Source: Fonsecaea monophora
Taxonomy: Eukaryota; Ascomycota; Eurotiomycetes; Chaetothyriales; Herpotrichiellaceae
Assembly: GCF_001642475.1 (NCBI RefSeq)
Contig: NW_019174014.1
Location: 80,091-144,090, forward strand
Reading direction: 5' to 3'
Length of the DNA: 64,000 nucleotides
Position numbers and translations under genes: made by a program. Below the pieces are notes generated by a model. The model was not told the DNA's origin and searched no databases. It was given only the letters and a program-made list of their open reading frames with translations. Each line of letters starts with the position of its first letter. Position 1 is the stretch's first letter. Of this stretch, positions 23,247 through 35,457 are shown piece after piece.

Positions 23247-24631
23247 CAAGCTCGAATGCAATGTGCATCTCGGCCAGGCGAGTAGCTATCTCGACCACAG
23301 CCAATGCCTGGTAAATCAGGTCAATGCAAGCAACTTCCAGTGCCCATCACTGTCACCTGTTAGGATATCTATGGCAGCTCCTGTCAAAATTGCGAGCCTT
23401 CGGACCTGCTGTCTCCCGACATACAAACGTCCGACCTTGGATTGGGTAAATCAGGGCACAGGACAGCCAACAATTGAGCGTGTTTAGGTACGCCAGTCTG
23501 CTGACTCGAGAACTAAACTCTGGTATAGGCGCAAAGGAGAATACCAGCCACTATCCAAATGTGGCAGATGCAGTTGACCATCGACTCTGTTTGCTGATTT
23601 GCAGCAAGTCACAGTTTTCGTATCCTAGAGCAGTGCCTGGTTTCTCTTTCGCTTTTTTGGTGGAAGTCGCGTCACAATAGAAGTTGGCATCTACCTTGTT
23701 GAGTATCGGTTCCATTCCTCTGATGACCACATACATATACTTGTATTATATAAACCCTAAACGCATGTGGCTCTCGTATGAAGACGGAGATAGCGACTTA
23801 GACTACAAGTCCGTTGTACGCGAAGCGCCCGCGGAGACTTCGTACAAACACCTCAACTTCGCTTCCTAATCACCGCACCCCTTCCACATCATTCCCGCCT
23901 CTCATCAATGACTTTCACCAAAAATAACAACCACGTCTTGCAGCCAAAGAGCATGAGTGATTTTGCTGCTATGGTGGTTGGCCACATGAGTTGGAATGTC
24001 ACCATGAACATGGGCCGACATCGCAGTCCGAAACTCGGCAAACCCTGATCAACAGGGTCTGGCTGCGTATGCTGAACACAGGATACGCTCAATGACAACA
24101 AGGTACCTCTTTGACAACGAGTGCCTCTTTGCAAAACAAAATAGACCTCGTTGGTTGAACCGGACACACTCGTACCCACCGCCTCTGGCACAGAGCATGA
24201 TTGTTTCTCAGTGAGATGGAGTCTCCACCTTTACCGATCAAACATCTCCAAAACTTTCCAGAAGGCCAAGGTCAACAAATCTATGGGCTGGCTCACAAAT
24301 GTCCTCTAGAGTCTACCAAATCATATACCAACAGCTAGAGCACCAATTAGCACGTTGATGGGCCTTTTCCGGGGAGATTTACTGCACTCCTAGACGTCTC
24401 CAATAATGTTGACTCCATCTTTGATGATTGTCCGCACCTCGCCTTTGCCGTATATCCGACAACGGAGCCTTTTAAGTCCAGCGTCATGCGGCCGCTTGCA
24501 CCAAACCCGGTGCTTGAGAGGCACGACGTCTATTCTTGTTGCTGTTTAAGATATTTTAATAGTGCTTCTTTGCCAGTATTCAGCATGGCGGTCGTCGTCA
24601 TACATACCGATTGACACCGGCATCTATTGCA
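23247..24631. other. Intergenic region upstream of DHA1 MFS gene
   Basis: 1385 nt between the Nit amidase stop and the MFS start, both on the plus strand. Short frames such as 23684-23869 and 23889-24191 (minus) have no recognisable product. The right part must include the MFS promoter. Confidence 0.4.
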
Positions 24632-26373
24632 ATGAGAATGGAAGAGCCCCGGCCAGCATTAACACAGGCCCCGTTTGCTTCGGCATCCTCGTCCACGCTA
24701 GACGACAATACCGGAATCGAGAAGCCTGCAATGCCTCTCGAGGAGGAGTCCGACGTTCTTGCGCTCCAAGACCTCGACAAAGGCGAAGATATCAATGTTC
24801 CCGACCATATATGCCCGGCTCTTGAACCCCAGAATGATCTAGTCGAGTTTGATGGCCCAGACGATCCAGAAAATCCCAAGAATTGGTCGAAGGGAAAACG
24901 ATGGGCGATTACCATTTCCATGGGTCTGATGGTAGGGTTCCCAGAAATGAGCAGAGAATTTGATCCGCTGACCTGGTGTGAAAAAGACCTTTGTGGTCAC
25001 CTTTGCCAGCTCGATCTATTCCGTTGCTATTCGTCCTGTGGCCGAAGAATACCATATTGGCGAGATTCCGTCTACCCTCGGGGTTTCACTCTTCCTTCTT
25101 GGTTTTGTGTTCGGCCCTATCCTTTTTGGACCAGCATCGGAAGTCTTTGGGCGACGGATACCTCTCTTTGCGGGATATTTTGTCTTCTCGGTCTTTCAAA
25201 TTCCAGTAGCCGTGGCTCAGAACGTGGAAACAATCATGCTCGGTCGTTTCTTTGGAGGGTTCGCAGCAGCGGCGCCATTAGCTGTGGTTGGAGGCGCCAT
25301 GGCTGATATCTGGGGACCCGTTGAGAGGGCGTATGGGATTTGCGTGTTTGCAGCCTCTGCCTTCACTGGACCGGTCGCCGGACCTATCATTGGCGGCTTC
25401 GTCACTCAGTCCCATCTTGGCTGGCGATGGACCGCTTGGATTACCTTGATCATGACCGCACTGTTTGGATGTATCGGCCTGGTCCTGATCCCCGAAACCT
25501 CGGCCGCGAGAATCCTCCAAATGAAAGCCAAGCGACTGCGATACGAAACGCGAAACTGGGCACTACACGCCAAAGCGGACGAGAGTCGAGTCAACATCAA
25601 GACATTGACGACTATATACCTCGTTCGCCCATTCGTCATGTTTGTCCAGGAACCGATCCTGGCCCTGATTACCGCCTATATGAGCTTCATCTACGGCATC
25701 CTATATCTCCTCTTCGAGGCCTATCCCATCTCGTTCCAGGAACAGCGAGGTTGGAATCCTGGCGTCGGCTCTCTCCCATTCGCCGCTTTTATTGTCGGCA
25801 TTGCAATGGGAACTGGTATGATTGCCTACTCGACAAGGACAAATTTCACAAAGGCCTTCAAGAAGCACGGCAAGGTCATTCCCGAGGAGAGACTGCCGCC
25901 AATGATCATTGGAGCCGGCGTACTCCCAATTGGCTTGTTCCTGTTTGCCTGGTAATGCCGCCCTCCCTCCCCTCTTCGAGCTGGCTACTTCTGCAGGTTT
26001 TACGGTGGATGAACAGTACGTTTACTAACCCATGGCTAGGACGTCTAATCCAAACATCACCTGGGTCCCGCAGATCCTCGCCACGGCCCTCCTAGGCATG
26101 GGCTGCCTGTCGACCTTCTGGCAAGGGACAAACTTCATCATTGACTGCTATGGGTTCTACTCCAACAGCGCCATCGCCGTGAACACCTTTGTGCGATCCA
26201 TCGCTGGCGCTGGCTTCCCCCTGTTCGCCCCGGCCATGTACCACAACCTCGGCGTCCCCTGGGCAACCTCGCTCCTGGCATTTCTTTGCCTGCTCTTCTT
26301 CCCAGTGCCGGTGCTCTTCTACATCTATGGGGCGAAGATCAGAGCAAGATCGAAGTTCAGGCCTGTTGGCTGA
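24632..26373 (+). CDS. MFS transporter, DHA1 (polyamine/multidrug) type
   Basis: Proton antiporter of the plasma membrane, twelve predicted membrane segments. Exons 24632-24931, 24987-25951 and 26040-26373 give about 532 aa; the second intron contains TTTACTAAC ahead of its acceptor. The acidic N-terminal tail ends in FDGPDDPENPKNW followed by SKGKRW, the standard entry of fungal Tpo1/Flu1-like DHA1 transporters. Other blocks are GPASEVFGRR (loop 2-3 motif), FFGGFAAAAPLAVVGGAMADIW, and GPIIGGFVTQS (motif C, antiporter signature). Expected cargo is polyamines or toxic organic compounds; the substrate cannot be inferred. The start is ATG 24632, with 24638 as a near alternative. Not obviously part of the later acid cluster. 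Confidence 0.9.
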
Positions 26374-26978
26374 GACCCCACCTCAGTTCTATAGAAGCGA
26401 AACACACAGCAGAGATACAGTTCGACAGTCCGCAGCGAGTGCTAGGGAGAAAATGCGCTGCATTGACAACGACAGCCCACCTCCCCCTGTTGCCATAGGC
26501 AATATCACCCACCTGTCGAGGTTCGAAGACGTCCGGACCGGGAAAAGAGACCTGAGAAGAGCAGAAGCGCCAGAGGTCCCCACCACTGTCGCAGTTAGAA
26601 CTACAAATTCAGAGAATAGACCATTTATGACAAGAAGTGGCCGTCGTACAACCGGACCAAGATGGCACCAGAACATCCACGATGAATTGATGAACCCCGT
26701 GATCATGTTCAAATGGTGATTGCGGCGCAAAGGAGAGACGACGGCAGAGAAATAAACTGGATCTAGATGGTGAAACAGCAGATACTGGACACGGGATTGT
26801 TGTTTATTGATTTACTAGTAATCTTAATACCCGATAGAGATAGACTGTCACCTTGACTAGCATTAGCTTCGCGCCCTGCTCGTGGGTGATGACACTCGAG
26901 GAGCCAATCCAGGGCAGTAATCGACGATCTCTGCTTCCCGTTACACCTCACGGGATAGAAATTCACCCAGTACAACTT
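26374..26978. other. Convergent 3' intergenic region
   Basis: 605 nt between the stops of two MFS genes. A weak frame continues beyond the DHA1 gene but has no family resemblance. No gene is called. Confidence 0.4.
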
Positions 26979-28779
26979 TCAAGCCTTGATCTCCATTTCC
27001 ACAACTTCTGAATGCACTAGAGCCTTGTCCAGTCTGGCTCTCTCTTCAGCCGAGAGGTGGGTGAGATCAATGGCAACCTCGTCACCGAACTTTTGCCCAA
27101 TTTCTTCCAGAGCAAGGCCTTTGGTCTCGGGGTAGAACAGTGCCATGATCGCAGCTCCAATCAGCGGCACAATGATGAAGATCAGGTAATACTTCCAACC
27201 AATGCTGTTGAACGCGACTGGGGCACACATGGTGTAGATTAAGCTGAAAGCAAACAAACCCGAGACACTGAACCCTGTTCCTTGGGCACGGATTGAAGTC
27301 GGGAAGATCTCAGAAGAGTAGACGTAGGATGAAGCATCCATTGAGCCACCGAAGAAAGTCACGACTACTGGAGAGTTAGTGTCTGGAGATCGTGATCGCA
27401 ATCGAGGAAGACATACAGAGGTAGAGGAAGAAGACGCCGAACCCATTTCCCACACGGTTGTCGGTACCACCGTATCTTGCGAGACAAGCAGTAAACCCAG
27501 CGACAGAGATGGAGCATCCAATCTAAATAGTTAGCATGTGCTACGCACAGAGATGGCAATGTATCATACCTGTCCGACAACCATGATCGGGATTCGGCCA
27601 AGCTTGTCAAGAAGAAGACTATTGACGAAATTCATAAAGGCAGCCCAAGTGTCCCAAAGGGCGTATAGCATGAGAGGCATCGCTCCGTAGAGGCTGAGAC
27701 CGTTGTAAAGAAGGACTTGATAATTGTTGATGACCAGGCACCCTGTGCTCTGAACCAGGCCACTGCGAGGGTTAGCAAGTGCCACAACTCCAAAGGCGGC
27801 AGTTGGAAGCGAGGATATAAATGTAAAGGCTCACAGAAGGAGAAATCCAAAGAGCAAACGCTTCCGGTAAGACTTCCTGGAAAACAGGAGAATCCAGCCT
27901 TTGATCCAGCCTTGTCTCCAGCCTTCGCGTTTCTCGAGATCAAGTTGCTGACGGATTTGATACAGCTCCTCTCGAGCAATAGTGTCGTCCTCATCCTCGG
28001 GTTGATGATGCAATCTTTTAAGGACCTCAAACCCTTTTTCTTGCATGTCGTTTGCAACCAAGTAACGAGGGGACTCAGGAAGCCACGGAGAGCCCACGAG
28101 AAGGCAGAGTGGTGGGACGATTTGTAGTGCAAGGCAAAGACGCCACTGCGCTTCCTGGTTCTCCAAGAAGTAGCAGCCATAGCCTGTCCATCCGGCTAAT
28201 CCCTAAATCAAGCGTGAGAAAGTAGCTAGACGGAAAAACGGAGGACAAGCTCACATATCCGACGCAAAGAATGAACCCGTGACTGCCCACCATTCGGCCA
28301 CGAGAGTGGGCAGGGGAAACTTCGGATTGATAGAGAGGTGTGATGGAATTGACCATGCCAACGCCGAAGCCCATCATGAAGCGAGCAACCAGAAACATGG
28401 CAATATGGACAGAGCCAGCCTGAATGGCACCGGCGACGATACAAACAGAGGCGGTGATCTGTATGGATCTCTTCCGGCCCACCTTATCAGCTAGCCAGGT
28501 GATGAAAATGCAGCCAATGAAGCCACCCCCTGCAAAGAGTCCATTGGTTGCTGTCGACAGCAAGTCAATCACAGATTCTAAAACTTCCATTCTGCGGTGT
28601 AGAGTCTCACCTCCGGTGATTCGGGAGCCACCGCTTGATTTGATGTCGATGTTGAAGTACGTGAAGAAGGATGGTAGGCCAATGACAGCTCCAATAACTG
28701 CGGAATTGTAGCCATAGGTGAGAGACCCGAAGGTCACAAAGAAGACGACAAGAAAATTGTACTTGTTTCCTGCACCCAT
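26979..28779 (-). CDS. MFS sugar porter (hexose/disaccharide transporter family)
   Basis: Twelve-segment sugar transporter of the plasma membrane. Five exons (28779-28255, 28202-27835, 27762-27570, 27522-27417, 27367-26979) give about 526 aa, with all intron phases closing. Sugar-porter motifs: ADKVGRKRS after segment 2, ARFMMGFGVGM, PESPRYL at the end of segment 6, and PETKGLALEEIGQKFGD near the C-terminus. The first segment begins YNFLVVFFVTFGSLTYGYN, so the start at 28779 is well placed. Its 3' side faces the DHA1 gene. About 1.5 kb upstream, on the same strand, ends a hybrid zinc-finger regulator that could control it (inference from adjacency only). Substrate specificity is not readable. 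Confidence 0.9.
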
Positions 28780-30328
28780 TCTGAGAGCTTGCAAAAGTAT
28801 CAAAACTTTCCAGGGGGAGTGTCCTGCGGGTTGATACCGTGCTGCCGTCTTTATGCCAGCCTCCGCAAAGGTCTAGATGGGTCTGCTCAAAACAGCTCGC
28901 TGTGGCTTCCCCAGGTTTCTCCAAGCAACGGCAGTTTCGTGGGTCACCTTTACCCCAAGGGAAAGGACATCACCTGTCGGTAACACATTTTGACGAAGGT
29001 GGGGTTCACCACATAGGATCGAGAGTCCCAAAATAGTCATGATAAATCCCCTTCTGGGTGTTCCTCATACATCAACGTGGTCCAGCAGCTCGGTGCAAAT
29101 GACACCATTCTTCCGTTCCCCACAATGCCACATCTCCGTAAAGTTGGGGAAGACGACGAGGAGTATTTTGGAGTTGGAGGCGATCAAGTTGGTTGCGTGG
29201 CATCTGATGTTAGTGTTAGCGAGGGATCAGGGAACGCGAGGGGGTCTTGATACAAGCTGGCAGCAGCTCCAACAGGAGGTGAACCGGCAGATGGTAGACC
29301 ATGTTGGCAGCTAAGCTGTCCAAAATCTCCTTGAGTTCAAGGGGGCACCGGATCAAGCCAGGATTTGGAAATCTGCCACGCTGCTTACCTTCGAGGTTTG
29401 TACCGAGCAGCTAGCTTGTTGACGGATCAGGGCTTGGGCGAATCATGGCAGCTGGTGGCCTGAGCCGGGGACTCTGCGGGGCAGCAAGAGATTAGGAACT
29501 CGCGTGTAGAGTCAGGTCTGATCGGGTTTCCGAAGGTACTCGGAACCGTACAAGTGATAGGCAGACGGAATGATGGAGTGGGAAGAACATCGAAGTCGAA
29601 GTTGAGTTTAGATTGTGGCTGTCATTTGGATCAAATACGGATGATCGAGCTTCAAACACTAGGAGCCCGAAGGCCGCAAGCCGCAAGCCGCTCTCATTAA
29701 TATTATTCTGGCGGTTTCCCCGCGGCAGTCGTGGCTGCCGTGTAAGCCGGTGAAGGGTGACGTCATTACGAAGGGAAGTGTCACTGGTGTCACCAAGTGC
29801 CTGCGCTGCCTCTACCTGGGTGGTTAGTAGAGACGTAGGAGTTGTCAAAAACCTAGGATTGACAACAAGACTGAAGGGCAATGGTCAATGGTGGGCGAAC
29901 GTTGGATGTCAGACTGCGAGAGCTGCTATGACAATCTGCAAGCACAATCCTTGGGAGGAAGACGCCAACGTTTCAGCCCTGGGCCCTGGTATCTGTACCG
30001 TCAAGGGACTTGTCTCTAGCCGCTAGGTCTTCTGGGCCAACACACTGTACAGGTGACCCCGTTACCGTCCTCTTCAGGGGTGCGGGTGGATCCCTTGCTA
30101 CCTATATCAAGGCTGAAGAAACACCTCCACATGTTTGTCAGGACACTCTTCTACGATAGGGCAGGTTATGACCTCAGTACGCTACCCTCCAATGTTGAGT
30201 CCTTAACAGCGGAGAACTGGGCAAGGAACCTCGATCAAGAGAAAGCTAATTCAGGTAGGACACAGATGAAGGATAGCCATAACGACCTAGGGTGATTTTA
30301 CATTGGGTATCATATATCTTACTTGTTG
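28780..30328. promoter_or_regulatory. Intergenic region upstream of the sugar porter
   Basis: 1549 nt between the sugar porter start and the stop of the zinc-finger regulator, both minus. It should carry the porter promoter. Open frames at 29039-29314, 29492-29881 (minus) and 29757-30026 resemble nothing known. No repeat of note. Confidence 0.4.
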
Positions 30329-32830
30329 TTAGTCCTGAAAGAGGACCTTGAGCTTTGTCAATGCGTCATCGCAGTTGACCTCCATGCTGGTGATAACATC
30401 GACTGCCTCCTCTTTGGCCATGATAGATTGAAGGACGATCCAGAAGTGAAGAGCATTGCGGTACATGCCTTCAGCTTTCAGGGATTTATCTGACGTTTGT
30501 GAGCAAAGAACTTCCCACAGTCGGCGCCATCTGTCCAAAGCGCCTTTGATATCTTGACCCATGGAGCTAACGGCGAAATTGGAAGTCTTTGCCCCATTGA
30601 TCCGGCGACCAAAATTGGTCGTGGGTAGGTTAAGTGACATGGTCATTACACAGGAATGTACGTATGTGTACAAAACTGATGAACAGGTCAGTTGAGATGA
30701 CATACTAGATGTTGGCTAGTGACAGAGACGATAGTGCAGTTAAATGGAGTAAATAAGGAACTTACAATGGATGAGAATGAACAGGTCAAAGATGGTGAGA
30801 TTGCAATTGCCTTCTGTCTCTTCCAAGGTCGTTCCGTTTTCAGATTCGTCTGCAACTAGCATCGACTCTTTTGCTGAATCAGAAGTCCTTGCTTTTCCGT
30901 CAAACAGAAGAGCGAAGGCTTGAGACATGGTCAATCGTGGTGCAAAGATCGAGTCGTCCTGCATGAAAGGGTGTCGTGAGCTGAAGATGGCCTCTTTACA
31001 GGGAAGATCATTATCGAGTTCGCCAAGGGTTATGCGGCATGGATAGTTTGAGTAGATTCTCATGGCGCAATCCAGCAATGCAATGACGGAGATGGTGCTG
31101 CATAGACGCGTTTAGTAAAGGCTAAGCAGAAAGATCCAAGCACATACCGGATCTTTGTCTCTTTTTGTAGCCAAGCGACTTCCGAAATGCGATCAGACGG
31201 CCGATGACGAGCATGATGTAACTGCATGCTTCGAGCGACATTAATGACATCTCCGAGCCGAGATTGCATTGCCCTTCGTTTGGACCCTCGGGATCCGCCC
31301 CAATACTGGGCAACAACCATCAAGTAGCCAGCCTGAAGCTCTTGAAAAACCTCCCAGTCATGGTCCTGCTGAAGAGTGTCTGAAGGCGCTTGTAGGTAGT
31401 CGCTTTGTATGGATCGAGTGACTTCAGCTTCGAAGGAGAAAATTTCCGAGTCGAAAACCACCAATTCCGCAACATCGACCAGTCTCTTCGCAGCTAGCCT
31501 TTCTGTCTGATCTTTCGAGTACATGGCGCCAATAAAGACCACACTGATAACTAAACCGACTGGGACTTTGCCGGGGTCGAATGACGGTCGATGTATGATG
31601 GGACAGTTCAGGTGCCAATTACGAAAGTAAAGGGAGATGAACTTGCGGATTTTCTCTGAGGTTAGTAAGAAATTCAGGCATGCAGTCAATTCCTGGCGAG
31701 ATTTTTCATCCAGGGCCAGGCACCATAGTTTGTTATAAATTGCCATATTCAGTGCTGAAACATATTGCGCCTGATCCGAAGGTTGCTGCGTCGAGCTAGA
31801 AGGTGTGGAGCTAATCTGAGCCTCTGGGGATATAATGGACGGATCGTAAACTTCCAGCTGCAAATCAGTATAGGAAGGTGACTGGGTCAGTCCGAAAGGC
31901 CCTGTCCAAAAGTCGAGGTACTGATCGTCAAACCCCATAGGTATTTGGAACATCCCGGAGAAGTCAAAAGTAGCTGGACTTTCAACCTCTGATTTTGGGG
32001 CCACGGTATCGGTCTCTTCATCCTCTCCTTCTTCGTGTTGTTGATGAAACTGCAGTCCTCTTTGTCGATCATCGCAAGGGGGAAGATTAAACGTTTCTGT
32101 GAAGGTGTCGGTACCACCGTTCAGAAGCGCTTGAATGGATACGCGGTCGCCTAACGGGCCTAATTCTTCGGCAACTGGAAGGGTAGTCAGCATCACCGCC
32201 AGTCCCTGTCTTTCCGTGCAGAAGGTTGGAATGTCCTACTTGAACTTTCGCGAAGGGAGTGCTTTTGACGGCAGGCAACTTGTTTCTTCTTGCACGGCGC
32301 ACAAGGACTGCCTCCGTCGCAGCGAATCTTGGACGAAATGCACTTGGTCAAGGTCAGCAAAATGCATGTCTGTCGTGGTGTCAATAGTGTAGTCACCGTC
32401 ACACAGGCATGCGGTCTTCGGCCTTTGGGAATCGAGCTGGGGACATCTCGGTCTCCTCGCCGTTGACAGTGGCTATAATGGGTTTGTAATCGATCTCTGC
32501 CTCCGGCATCAGTGGGACGATTTCGAGGAACGGACAAGGCACAAATATCGTACTTCCGTGAGAAGTCTCGAGAACAGAAAACGCAAGAGAACGGTTTGGC
32601 TCCGGTGTCTGTACAAGGGACGTCAGCAGCGTTGAGCAGGCGTTCAGTGGCAACTCACGTCGAGTTTGATGGCGCTTCAAGTGTTCAGCGCGCGAGAAGC
32701 CTTGCCCACAGTCTATACATCGGTACCGCTTCTCTGGAGCGCTGGACGCGCTGGAAGGTGTTGCTGTTTGTTTAGCGCACGCTGAGGAGAGGAGCGCCTG
32801 GCTCCTGATCAAGTCGTGGAAGTTTTCCAT
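30329..32830 (-). CDS. Transcription factor with two C2H2 fingers, a Zn2Cys6 cluster and a fungal_trans domain
   Basis: Seven exons (32830-32659, 32608-32554, 32496-32397, 32342-32240, 32174-31148, 31097-30766, 30675-30329) give about 711 aa. Finger 1 is YRCIDCGQGFSRAEHLKRH; its second His and the linker HTGAKPF appear only after splicing. Finger 2 is CVFCSRDFSRKDRLQTH, completed by a later His. The Zn2Cys6 cluster reads HACVTCISSKIRCDGG then SPCAPCKKKQVAC, with spacing C-x2-C-x6-C-x5-C-x2-C-x6-C. The metal sites are thus split over exons 1-4, and the spacing itself supports the splice choice. An acidic linker follows, then the fungal-specific regulatory region (about 280-600; LYFRNWHLNCPIIHRPSFDP). 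Nuclear sequence-specific regulator; targets unknown. The sugar porter downstream is a candidate. Confidence 0.85.
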
Positions 32831-33741
32831 GGCTGCGGTTTCGAGTTTCCCGCGACTAGAGAGGATGATGGATCGGGGGAATTTTTGGGGGGAGGGGTTA
32901 ACGGCTTAGATAAGTGCTGCGGCGGCGGACACAGCGGCGACAACAGCCCGAACCACGCGGAGTCCTCACAGGCAGGTGTGGGAGCGGGCGAATAGGGCTC
33001 GTTTGACAGGGCACCAGGCCCATCTAGGGCCGTCGAGGCACCAGTTAGCACCCAGTCAGTGGATGGATGCGGAGAAAACCCCCCACGAAAACTTTGTGGG
33101 CATCAGCTTGGCCACCCCAGGGTCCCGTGCCCAATCATTCTCACCTGCAAGTAAGCGAGCCTATGTATGGCCAGCCCTGAGCAGCCGCCCCTTGCCGCAA
33201 ACTCCAGAACGCAAGGGGCCCCTGGTATTGGCTTAGGAGCCATCCGGAAATACCCCCAGCTTCAAAGGAAGGTATCAGCAGCTTGCCCAGAAGAGCGGCA
33301 CAAGATTACAAGTAAGCCTAGGTTTTTGCATTTTCTTTCATGAGCCGAAGTCAGCGACACCCAGAACGTTTACCCATATACCGTCAGTGGATAACTCAAT
33401 ATGTTCCCATCAGCATCGGCATGATGAGCCAGATCTCGTACCCAGTATTGAGGAGAGACAGTCCAGAGTCAGCTCAACGATGTCTGCCAATTCAAATCCC
33501 AACGTGGTTTTAACGCAGGCCTACACGACAACTCTCAGCGTCGGCGTTGTCAGTGTGTCTCAAGTAGCCCGGCCCCTAGAGATGCTCAATGCCTGGGTGT
33601 GACTGACAGCAACCTTATTCACCAGCTTAGTGTAATGCCGCCGAACATATTGTGGGTAGGTGCCTAACGACCCATATACCAACCATGGTCCACAAAGAAG
33701 ATGTCTTGTGCCTGATGAACATGTCCAACTCCGCTGCCCCG
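32831..33741. promoter_or_regulatory. Intergenic region upstream of the hybrid zinc-finger regulator
   Basis: 911 nt between the regulator's start and the stop of the TPR gene. The part next to 32831 must hold the regulator's promoter. The small frame at 33387-33602 has no support. Nothing else is seen. Confidence 0.4.
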
Positions 33742-35457
33742 TCACGCAGAAGGCTCTCGCGTCGACCGGCTAGCATGGTCTGTCCGGCAAAAGCATGAGA
33801 ATTTGATAGGCACATCTGCCATGGCAGTCGCATGCGCCAGCTGGGGTCGAATAAGTCGAGCTTCTGCTATACGGCCCAGCTTCATCAGACATTCAAAATA
33901 CCCACGGAGTGCCCAGACATTGTTTGGATGGCGAAGAGCTCGAGGAAGCGTGTCGTCGAATCCCAGATCTGCACTATACACCGCAGCGGCCAGCTCGGTG
34001 TGGCCTTGTTCCAAGAGGAGGGCACCGTAAGCATGTCGGGGCGGCTGCATCCACCCCCAAGGCTCGTCATATGGCAGTGCATCATCGAGAGCAATGGCTT
34101 TACGGAGATGGTCAAATGCGACATCGAAGTTTCGCTGTCGGTATTCCAATTCACCGTCCAACATTGATCGGGCGATGGCAAGAATATCCAGGCAGGTGTT
34201 GTTGAACAGCGTTCGGGTGGACTTAACCCGCGAAACTGCTTCGTTGAAGAGGGTGCGTTGATTCTCTGCTTCTTCTACATTCCCCGTAGCTGCCGACGCG
34301 ACACCCTTTGCATAGTGAATCAAAGCCGTTGTCACACAGTAAAGCTCTTGATCTTTGGGTAGAGGTAAGTTAAGGATTTCCTGCCACATGCCGAAGCGAA
34401 TGAGCGCATGCACACGCATGCCATGGAAGGCTTCGAGCCAGTCGGCCATTGGCGGGGACTTAACGCGAAGGAGGTCCTCTGGAACTGTTGCTTCGAGCCA
34501 GTCGGCAGTTTGCAGTGCAATCTTTGACTGACCAGCAAACATTGCAGCGTAAAGGCGAAAATGGTAATCGTGACATCGATAGAGGCTGTAGAAGTTCAGC
34601 GGACCGGCTCGCGCCAAAAACTTCTCATCCGCGCGAATCGCATCCATATTCGAAGCGATCGCTCTGCGGTAGTCGCCGCAAAGTATGTCAAGGTGGGTAG
34701 GCATATGTTGCAAGTGGCCAGCATCAGGTATCAACCCTCTTAAGTGGTCTGCAATGGGCATCGCAAGCTCAGGGGTGCTGGACATTTCCATCAGATGTAT
34801 GTAGAGGTGTAAGACACCAGGATGCTGTAATCCACCCTTCACAGCCAAGGCGTGATCGAGGACAGCCTTGACTTCTAGCGTCCTCGAGCCAGTCGCTGGC
34901 TGTCCGGTAGACAAGTCCCAGAGTTTCCAGGGTGTTAGATTCATCAGGGCATCAGCGTAGAGCACTGACACGTCAAGGTCATCACTGAATGCTTCGTACA
35001 CCGATCGCATAGCATCCGCGTAGGGTCGATTCCAGATGGAGCAGTCAGCGGCAGCGTGTGGGAGCGGATATCGAAACTCGAGTGCATCTACCAAGGCCTT
35101 CTCGACGGGCGTGGCATTGATGGCTTCATTCTTTGCTTTCTGCACAGCAGCATGCGTTCGGGTCACGGTGGATTCGAGCTCCTCTCCGTCAAAAAACTCC
35201 CATGGTTTGTTGTAGTTGGGACCCAGGGCATATGCCAGGCCCCAGTAGGCCATGGTACAGTTAGGATCCAAGGCGATGGCCTTTCGGAAACATTCAGCTG
35301 ATTCCTCATGGTTGAAGGCGTAACTCCACACTAGACCTCGATTAAACCAGAGTTGGGCTTGTTTGTTATTTGTGCTCACAGGTCGGCTGAAAGCTGACAG
35401 ATCATAGTACGAGTCCGACGTCCTGGGAGCGTCACTTTGGAGATGATCATCCGTCAT
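33742..35457 (-). CDS. TPR-repeat protein of bacterial-type architecture
   Basis: Intronless 571-aa protein, probably cytosolic. The N-terminal TPR pair includes LWFNRGLVWSYAFNHEESAECFRKAIALDPN (read as NRGLVWSYAFNHEESAECF then RKAIALDP), a classical W-G-A-F TPR pattern, followed by MAYWGLAYALGPNYN. Conserved central histidines lie in HPGVLHLYIHLMEMS and HLQHMPTHLDILCGDY. A second TPR group lies near the C-terminus (FDVAFDHLRKAIALDD). Proteins of this layout occur widely in bacteria and in scattered fungi; the function is not established, and the His-rich centre hints at a metal site or an enzyme-like pocket (inference). ATG 35457 begins the similarity; the frame extends 93 codons upstream without resemblance. 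Possible horizontal transfer in the lineage is discussed as a finding. Confidence 0.8.
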   Translation of the reverse strand: MTDDHLQSDAPRTSDSYYDLSAFSRPVSTNNKQAQLWFNRGLVWSYAFNHEESAECFRKAIALDPNCTMAYWGLAYALGPNYNKPWEFFDGEELESTVTRTHAAVQKAKNEAINATPVEKALVDALEFRYPLPHAAADCSIWNRPYADAMRSVYEAFSDDLDVSVLYADALMNLTPWKLWDLSTGQPATGSRTLEVKAVLDHALAVKGGLQHPGVLHLYIHLMEMSSTPELAMPIADHLRGLIPDAGHLQHMPTHLDILCGDYRRAIASNMDAIRADEKFLARAGPLNFYSLYRCHDYHFRLYAAMFAGQSKIALQTADWLEATVPEDLLRVKSPPMADWLEAFHGMRVHALIRFGMWQEILNLPLPKDQELYCVTTALIHYAKGVASAATGNVEEAENQRTLFNEAVSRVKSTRTLFNNTCLDILAIARSMLDGELEYRQRNFDVAFDHLRKAIALDDALPYDEPWGWMQPPRHAYGALLLEQGHTELAAAVYSADLGFDDTLPRALRHPNNVWALRGYFECLMKLGRIAEARLIRPQLAHATAMADVPIKFSCFCRTDHASRSTREPSA

